Source: Pseudomonas resinovorans NBRC 106553
Lineage (GTDB): Bacteria > Pseudomonadota > Gammaproteobacteria > Pseudomonadales > Pseudomonadaceae
Direction: 5' to 3'
NCBI RefSeq assembly: GCF_000412695.1
Contig: NC_021499.1
Coordinates: forward strand, 4,030,001-4,094,000
Length of the DNA: 64,000 nt
Below the pieces are notes generated by a model. The model was not told the origin of the DNA, ran no database searches, and worked only from the letters and a program-made list of their open reading frames with translations. This document shows positions 58,728-64,000 of the stretch, piece by piece. Every line of letters begins with the position of its first letter. The stretch's first letter is position 1. The position numbers and the translations under genes were made by a program.

Positions 58728-59546
58728 ATGAAACGAACCGCTTTCTTCATCTCCGACGGTACCGGCATCACTGCCGAAACCCTTGGCCAGAGCCTGCTCG
58801 CGCAGTTCGAAACCATCACCTTCAACAAGATCACGCGGCCATATATCGACAGCGTTGAAAAAGCGCGCGCCATGGTACAGCAAATCAATAAAGCTGCGGA
58901 GGTGGACGGCGCCCGCCCGATCATCTTCGACACCATCGTGAACCAGGAGATCCGTGACATCCTGGCCACCTCCAACGGCTTCATGATCGATATCTTCTCG
59001 ACCTTCCTTTCGCCGTTGGAACAGGAACTTACTTCGCACTCTTCCTATTCTGTCGGCAAGTCCCATTCCATCGGTCATCACTCCAACTACATGGAGCGGA
59101 TCGAGGCGGTGAACTTCGCCCTGGACAACGACGACGGCGCCCGCACCCATTACTACGACAAGGCCGACCTGATCCTGGTGGGCGTGTCCCGCTGCGGCAA
59201 GACGCCCACCTGCCTGTACATGGCCATGCAGTACGGCATCCGCGCCGCCAACTACCCGCTGACCGAGGAAGACATGGAGCGCCTGCAACTGCCGGCCGCC
59301 CTCAAGAAGCACAAGGACAAGCTGTTCGGCCTGACCATCGACCCCGACCGCCTCACCGCCATCCGCAACGAGCGCAAGCCCAACAGCCGCTACGCCAGCT
59401 TCGCCCAATGCGAGTTCGAAGTGCGCGAGGTGGAGAACCTGTTCCGCCGCGAGAACATCAATTTCATCAACTCCACGCACTTCTCGGTGGAAGAAATCTC
59501 CGCCAAGATCCTCGTGGAGAAAGGCGTCGAACGCCGGCTAAAGTAA
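58728..59546 (+). CDS. ppsR: PEP synthetase regulatory protein (bifunctional kinase/pyrophosphorylase)
   Basis: A 272-residue DUF299-family protein that inactivates PpsA by ADP-dependent phosphorylation of a Thr and restores it by phosphate-dependent removal. The P-loop [11 protein letters not shown] (about residue 153) and the N-terminal [13 protein letters not shown] are intact. The start ATG ([11 protein letters not shown]) is preferred over an upstream TTG. It is divergent from ppsA across 163 bases, the usual arrangement. Confidence 0.97.
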   Translation: MKRTAFFISDGTGITAETLGQSLLAQFETITFNKITRPYIDSVEKARAMVQQINKAAEVDGARPIIFDTIVNQEIRDILATSNGFMIDIFSTFLSPLEQELTSHSSYSVGKSHSIGHHSNYMERIEAVNFALDNDDGARTHYYDKADLILVGVSRCGKTPTCLYMAMQYGIRAANYPLTEEDMERLQLPAALKKHKDKLFGLTIDPDRLTAIRNERKPNSRYASFAQCEFEVREVENLFRRENINFINSTHFSVEEISAKILVEKGVERRLK

Positions 59547-59560
59547 AACCAACAGCGACG

Positions 59561-59588
59561 AAAAAGCCCGCCTCGGCGGGCTTTTTCA
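59561..59588 (+). terminator. ppsR terminator
   Basis: GAAAAAGCCCGCC and GGCGGGCTTTTTC form a stem with a U-run 14 bases after the ppsR stop; A-rich on the other side, so possibly bidirectional. Confidence 0.9.
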
Positions 59589-59609
59589 TGGCCGCAGAAC
59601 GACAGCCCT

Positions 59610-59751
59610 GGTTCTCGTACGAAAAGTCGTCGAGCGAAGGTCAGGCAAGGCGAAATCGGCCGAAGAAGCGCAGTTTACGTGTTGTAAATGAGCATTCTGA
59701 GGCTGATTTCAACGCAGCATCACCGAGCGCAGGCACTTTTCGTACAGAACC
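59610..59751. repeat. Extragenic palindromic element B between ppsR and prpF (MITE-like)
   Basis: A 142-base imperfect palindrome. Ends are GGTTCT-C-GTACGAAAAGT and the inverse ACTTTTCGTAC-AGAACC. The centre, on the minus strand, reads AGAATGCTCATTTACAAC then CGTAAACTG. The right end sits exactly at the prpF stop codon (59751-59753). The same central sequence occurs in the element at 26965-27097. No open frame; consistent with a non-autonomous mobile element. Confidence 0.75.
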
Positions 59752-60938
59752 TAGAACGCGTCGCCAGGTACGCGCACCCAACCTTCCATCAGCACTCGCG
59801 CACTACGGCTCATGATGGCCTTGGTGACCGTCCACTCGCCATCCACTTGTGCCGCTTCGGCGCCAACCCGCAGGGTTCCCGACGGATGACCGAAACGCAC
59901 GGCGCTACGCTCGCCACCACCGGCGGCCAGGTTCACCAGGGTGCCCGGAATGGCCGCGGCGGTGCCGATGGCCACGGCGGCGGTGCCCATCATGGCGTGG
60001 TGCAGCTTGCCCATGGACAGTGCCCGCACCAGCAGGTCGATCTCACCGGCCGTCACCGTCTTGCCACTGGAGGCGCTGTAGTCCACCGGCTTGGCCACGA
60101 AGGCGATCTTCGGCGTGTGCTGCCGCTTGGCGGCTTCCTCGGCGGTCTTGATCAGGCCCATGCGCAAGGCGCCGGCCACCCGGATCTTCTCGAACCGGGC
60201 CAGCGCCTCGGGATCGGTATTGATCTGCTCGCGCAGCTCGGTGCCGGTGTAGCCGATGTCCTCGGCGTTGACGAACACCGTGGGGATGCCGGCGGTGATC
60301 ATGGTGGCCTTGAACGTACCGATACCCGGCACTTCCAGGTCGTCCACCAGGTTGCCGGTAGGGAACATCGAGCCGCCCTCCTCGCCGTCATCGGACGGAT
60401 CGAGGAACTCCAACACGATCTCCGCCGCCGGGAAGGTCACGCCGTCCAGCTCGAAGTCGCCGGTCTCCTGGACCTGGCCATTGGTGACCGGCACGTGGGC
60501 GATGATGGTTTTCTGGATGTTGGCCTGCCAGATACGAACCACGCAGGTGCCGTTGTCCGGAATGCGCGCCGGGTCGACCAGGCCCGCATGCAGGGCGAAA
60601 GCGCCGGCGGCGGTGGACAGGTTGCCGCAGTTGCCACTCCAGTCGACGAAGGCCTTGTCGATGGAGACCTGGCCGTAGAGGTAATCCACATCGTGATCCG
60701 GCTGGCTGCTTTTCGACAGGATCACGCACTTGCTGGTGCTGGACGTGGCGCCGCCCATGCCGTCGATGTGCGCCGAATAGGGATCGGGGCTGCCGATCAC
60801 GCGCATGAACAGCTTGTCACGCGCCTCCCCCGGCACCTGGCAGCGCTCGGGCAGGTCCTGCAGGCGGAAGAACACGCCCTTGCTGGTGCCGCCACGGATA
60901 TAGGTGGCGGGGATTTTCACTTGGGGTACATGGGACAT
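59751..60938 (-). CDS. prpF: 2-methylaconitate isomerase PrpF
   Basis: A 395-residue protein of the PrpF / diaminopimelate-epimerase-like fold that turns the AcnD product into cis-2-methylaconitate in the methylcitrate pathway. The conserved YIRGGTSKGVFF opens the protein, and GNCGNLSTAAGAFA is the catalytic region. The stop TAG is at the edge of palindromic element B. It lies 135 bases after acnD on the same strand, with a repeat in the gap. Confidence 0.95.
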   Translation of the reverse strand: MSHVPQVKIPATYIRGGTSKGVFFRLQDLPERCQVPGEARDKLFMRVIGSPDPYSAHIDGMGGATSSTSKCVILSKSSQPDHDVDYLYGQVSIDKAFVDWSGNCGNLSTAAGAFALHAGLVDPARIPDNGTCVVRIWQANIQKTIIAHVPVTNGQVQETGDFELDGVTFPAAEIVLEFLDPSDDGEEGGSMFPTGNLVDDLEVPGIGTFKATMITAGIPTVFVNAEDIGYTGTELREQINTDPEALARFEKIRVAGALRMGLIKTAEEAAKRQHTPKIAFVAKPVDYSASSGKTVTAGEIDLLVRALSMGKLHHAMMGTAAVAIGTAAAIPGTLVNLAAGGGERSAVRFGHPSGTLRVGAEAAQVDGEWTVTKAIMSRSARVLMEGWVRVPGDAF

Positions 60939-60961
60939 GGATTGAACGTCCTGAATGAGTC

Positions 60962-61035
60962 GTTGGGTTTCGCTGCGCTCTACACCAACCTACGTGCGAT
61001 ACGCCTGCGCAGGACGGGTTGAGCGCAGCGATACC
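60962..61035. repeat. Inverted pair of TTGGGT-family palindromes inside the prp cluster
   Basis: A copy of the repeat after mltD (GTTGG...CCAAC, with TTTCGCTGCGCTC inside) at 60962-60989 is followed by an inverted, partial copy (GGGTTGAGCGCAGCGATACCC) at 61015-61035. It lies between acnD and prpF and could affect readthrough. Confidence 0.6.
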
Positions 61036-61073
61036 CATGCTGCCGCGCCCAACACCATCCCACGGACGATGCG

Positions 61074-63692
61074 TCAGACCGCCGAGGCTTCCAGGAAGTC
61101 CTGGGCGAAGCGCTGCAGCACGCCGCCGGCCTCGTAGATCGACACCTCTTCGGCGGTATCCAGGCGGCAGGTCACCGGCACCTTGATGGATTCGCCGTTG
61201 GTGCGGCGGATCACCAGGGTCAGCTCGGCGCGCGGCTTGCGCTCGCCAATCACGTCGAAGGTCTCGGTACCGTCGATGCCGAAGGACTTGCGGGTCACGC
61301 CCGGCTTGAACTCCAGCGGCAGCACGCCCATGCCGATCAGGTTGGTGCGGTGAATGCGCTCGAAGCCTTCGGCGACGATGGCCTCCACACCCGCCAGGCG
61401 CACACCCTTGGCCGCCCAGTCACGGGACGAACCCTGGCCGTAGTCGGCGCCGGCGATGATGATCAGCGGCTGCTTGCGGTCCATGTAGGTCTCGATGGCT
61501 TCCCACATGCGCATCACCTTGCCTTCCGGCTCGACGCGGGCCAGGGAACCCTTCTTCACTTCGCCGTTGACCACGGCCATCTCGTTCACCAGCTGCGGGT
61601 TGGCGAAGGTGGCGCGCTGCGCGGTGAGGTGGTCGCCACGGTGGGTGGCATAGGAGTTGAAGTCCTCCTCCGGCAGGCCCATTTTCGCCAGGTACTCGCC
61701 CGCCGCCGAGTCCAGCAGGATGGCGTTGGACGGCGACAGGTGGTCGGTGGTGATGTTGTCCGGCAGCACCGCCAGCGGGCGCATGCCCTTGAGGGTACGC
61801 TCGCCGGCCAAGGCGCCTTCCCAGTACGGCGGACGGCGGATGTAGGTACTCATCGGACGCCAGTCGTAGAGCGGGCTCTCGGCTTCCTTCACGGCACCCA
61901 GGTCGAACATCGGGATGTAGACCTGCTTGAACTGCTCCGGCTTCACCGAGGCGGCGACGATGGCGTCGATCTCCTCGTCGCTCGGCCACAGGTCCTTCAG
62001 GGTGATCGGGTTGCCGGCCTGGTCATGGCCCAGCACGTCCTGCTCGATATCGAAGCGCACGGTACCGGCGATGGCGTAGGCCACCACCAGCGGCGGCGAG
62101 GCCAGGAACGCCTGCTTGGCGTAGGGGTGGATGCGGCCGTCGAAGTTGCGGTTACCGCTTAGTACCGCCGTGGCGTACAGGTCACGGTCGATGATTTCCT
62201 GCTGGATCACCGGATCGAGCGCGCCGGACATGCCGTTGCAGGTGGTGCAGGCGTAGGCGACGATGCCGAAGCCGAGCTTCTCCAGCTCCGGCAGCAGGCC
62301 GGACTCTTCCAGGTACAGCTTGGCCACCTTGGAGCCTGGCGCGAAGGAGGACTTCACCCAGGGCTTGCGCACCAGGCCGAGGTCGTTGGCCTTCTTCGCC
62401 AGCAGGCCCGCAGCCACCACGTTGCGCGGGTTGGAGGTGTTGGTGCAGCTGGTGATGGCGGCGATGATCACCGCGCCATCGGGCATCAGGCCATCCGCCT
62501 CTTCGGCCTTGCCGGACTCCAGCTTGGCTTCGTCGGCGATGCCGCGCTCTGCCAGGGCCGAGGTCGGCAGGCGACGGTGCGGGTTGGACGGACCAGCCAT
62601 GTTGCGCACCACGGTGGACAGGTCGAACTCCAGCACACGCTCGTACTCGGCGGTGACCAGGGCGTCGGCCCAGAGGCCGGTGGTCTTGGCGTAGTTCTCC
62701 ACCAGCGCTACCTGCTCGGGCTCGCGGCCGGTGAGCTTGAGGTAGTCGATGGTCTGCTGGTCGATGTAGAACATCGCAGCCGTGGCGCCGTATTCCGGGC
62801 ACATGTTGGAGATGGTCGCGCGGTCGCCGATGGACAGGCTGTCGGCACCCTCGCCGAAGAACTCGACATAGGCGCCTACCACCTTCTCCTTGCGCAGGAA
62901 CTCGGTCAGGGCCAGGACGATGTCGGTGGCGGTGATGCCGGGCTGGCGCTTGCCGGCCAGGCGCACGCCGACGATGTCGGGCAGGCGCATCATCGAGGCG
63001 CGGCCGAGCATCACGGTCTCGGCTTCGAGGCCGCCGACGCCGACGGCGATCACGCCCAGGGCGTCAACGTGGGGGGTGTGGCTGTCGGTGCCGACGCAGG
63101 TGTCGGGGAAAGCCACGCCGCCGCGCGCCTGGATCACCGGGCTCATTTTCTCCAGGTTGATCTGGTGCATGATGCCGTTGCCGGCCGGGATCACGTCGAC
63201 GTTCTTGAACGCGGTCTTGGTCCACTCGATGAAGTGGAAGCGGTCCTCGTTACGACGCTCTTCCACGGCGCGGTTCTTCTCGAAGGCGTCCGGGTCGGAA
63301 CCACCGAATTCCACGGCCAGGGAGTGGTCGACGATCAGCTGGGTCGGCACCACCGGGTTGACCTTGGACGGGTCACCGCCCTGCTCGGCAATGGCGTCGC
63401 GCAGGCCGGCCAGGTCCACCAGCGCGGTCTGGCCGAGGATGTCGTGGCAGACCACGCGGGCCGGGTACCAGGGGAAGTCCAGGTCACGCTTGCGCTCGAT
63501 CAGCTGCTTCAGCGAATCGGTCAGCGCGGCCGGATCGCAGCGGCGTACCAGTTGCTCGGCCAGCACCCGGGAGGTGTACGGCAGGCCGGCGTAGGCGCCC
63601 GGGGCGATGGCATCCACCGCCTCGCGGGTATCGAAGTAGTCCAGCGCCGTACCGGGCAGGCTCTTGCGGTATTGGCTGTTCATGCTGTTCAT
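61074..63692 (-). CDS. acnD: Fe/S-dependent 2-methylisocitrate dehydratase AcnD
   Basis: An 872-residue aconitase-A-type enzyme that dehydrates 2-methylcitrate in propionate breakdown. [4Fe-4S] ligands are in ITSCTNTSNP (first Cys) and ACTTCNG (two Cys). The start MNSMNSQYRKSLPG follows the prpC stop by two bases; a second ATG 9 bases on is also plausible. Length and the PrpF partner support AcnD rather than AcnA. Confidence 0.94.
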   Translation of the reverse strand: MNSMNSQYRKSLPGTALDYFDTREAVDAIAPGAYAGLPYTSRVLAEQLVRRCDPAALTDSLKQLIERKRDLDFPWYPARVVCHDILGQTALVDLAGLRDAIAEQGGDPSKVNPVVPTQLIVDHSLAVEFGGSDPDAFEKNRAVEERRNEDRFHFIEWTKTAFKNVDVIPAGNGIMHQINLEKMSPVIQARGGVAFPDTCVGTDSHTPHVDALGVIAVGVGGLEAETVMLGRASMMRLPDIVGVRLAGKRQPGITATDIVLALTEFLRKEKVVGAYVEFFGEGADSLSIGDRATISNMCPEYGATAAMFYIDQQTIDYLKLTGREPEQVALVENYAKTTGLWADALVTAEYERVLEFDLSTVVRNMAGPSNPHRRLPTSALAERGIADEAKLESGKAEEADGLMPDGAVIIAAITSCTNTSNPRNVVAAGLLAKKANDLGLVRKPWVKSSFAPGSKVAKLYLEESGLLPELEKLGFGIVAYACTTCNGMSGALDPVIQQEIIDRDLYATAVLSGNRNFDGRIHPYAKQAFLASPPLVVAYAIAGTVRFDIEQDVLGHDQAGNPITLKDLWPSDEEIDAIVAASVKPEQFKQVYIPMFDLGAVKEAESPLYDWRPMSTYIRRPPYWEGALAGERTLKGMRPLAVLPDNITTDHLSPSNAILLDSAAGEYLAKMGLPEEDFNSYATHRGDHLTAQRATFANPQLVNEMAVVNGEVKKGSLARVEPEGKVMRMWEAIETYMDRKQPLIIIAGADYGQGSSRDWAAKGVRLAGVEAIVAEGFERIHRTNLIGMGVLPLEFKPGVTRKSFGIDGTETFDVIGERKPRAELTLVIRRTNGESIKVPVTCRLDTAEEVSIYEAGGVLQRFAQDFLEASAV

Positions 63693-63694
63693 GA

Positions 63695-64000
63695 TTAGGG
63701 ACGGTCCTTGAGGGGCACGAATTTCAGATCTTCCGGGCCGACGTAGTTGGCGCTCGGGCGGATGATCTTGCCGTCGATGCGCTGCTCGATGACGTGGGAG
63801 GACCAGCCGGAGGTACGGGCGATCACGAACAGCGGGGTGAACATGGCGGTGGGCACGCCCATCATGTGGTAGCTGACGGCGCTGAACCAGTCGAGGTTGG
63901 GGAACATCTTCTTGATTTCCCACATGGTCGACTCGAGGCGCTCGGCGATGTCGAACATCTTGGTGTTGCTCTGCTCGGCCGAGAGCTCGCGAGCCACTTC
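63695..64000 (-). CDS. prpC: 2-methylcitrate synthase, C-terminal part (5' end outside window)
   Basis: The last 101 codons of a citrate-synthase-family protein. [18 protein letters not shown] and [29 protein letters not shown] contain the family C-terminal catalytic and CoA-binding residues, and the DWFSAVSY form is that of the methylcitrate/citrate synthase class. Its place ahead of acnD and prpF identifies it as PrpC, which condenses propionyl-CoA with oxaloacetate. Confidence 0.92.
   Translation of the reverse strand, partial: EVARELSAEQSNTKMFDIAERLESTMWEIKKMFPNLDWFSAVSYHMMGVPTAMFTPLFVIARTSGWSSHVIEQRIDGKIIRPSANYVGPEDLKFVPLKDRP

Overview
The window is chromosomal DNA of a high-GC Pseudomonas. 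Protein identities and gene order follow the P. aeruginosa PAO1 block that runs from ldcA/dnaQ/rnhA through fabI, ppiD, hupB, lon, clpX, clpP, tig, folD, cysS, glnS, ppiB, lpxH, acnB, nasST, cobA, oprF, sigX and cmpX to ppsA/ppsR. That synteny is recalled from knowledge; no search was run. The species cannot be fixed from this window. No plasmid, phage, IS transposase, rRNA or CRISPR features were seen.

Layout. 1-8.0 kb: a 3'-truncated Orn/Lys/Arg decarboxylase, dnaQ, rnhA, a methyltransferase, gloB, mltD and an HDOD-domain gene. 8.2-15.6 kb: a five-gene peptide ABC importer (Yej/Npp type, two tandem binding proteins). 15.6-25.1 kb: fabI, then the protein-quality-control block ppiD-hupB-lon-clpX-clpP-tig on the minus strand. 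25.2-25.9 kb: a tRNA cluster (Arg, His, Leu, His) with two decayed tRNA copies. 26-37 kb: folD, cysS, glnS, ppiB, lpxH, miaE, a universal stress protein with an upstream ANR box, a DUF1289 gene, acnB and a small lipoprotein.

37-50 kb: a nitrate-assimilation region (nasS, nasT, nitrate transporter, PP2C-kinase fusion, nirB-like gene, cobA). It carries three sigma-54 promoters and two NasT-type antitermination leaders. The nirB-like gene keeps only its FAD/NAD(P) half and ends in a Rieske-like scrap. No nirD or nitrate reductase lies between it and cobA, so the assimilatory enzymes appear deleted while the regulation remains. About 4 kb of accessory genes (a PLP decarboxylase, an AlaC-type aminotransferase and an AT-richer membrane protein) sits between nasT and a PL7 alginate lyase.

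50-59.6 kb: the envelope-stress cluster oprF-sigX-cmpX-crfX-cmaX, rraA, a lone Rieske protein, a hydrolase, and divergent ppsA/ppsR. 59.7-64 kb: the 2-methylcitrate genes prpF, acnD and the 3' end of prpC, joined to ppsR in a position that differs from PAO1. Several extragenic palindromic elements mark gene ends, including two that share a core sequence and may be non-autonomous mobile elements.
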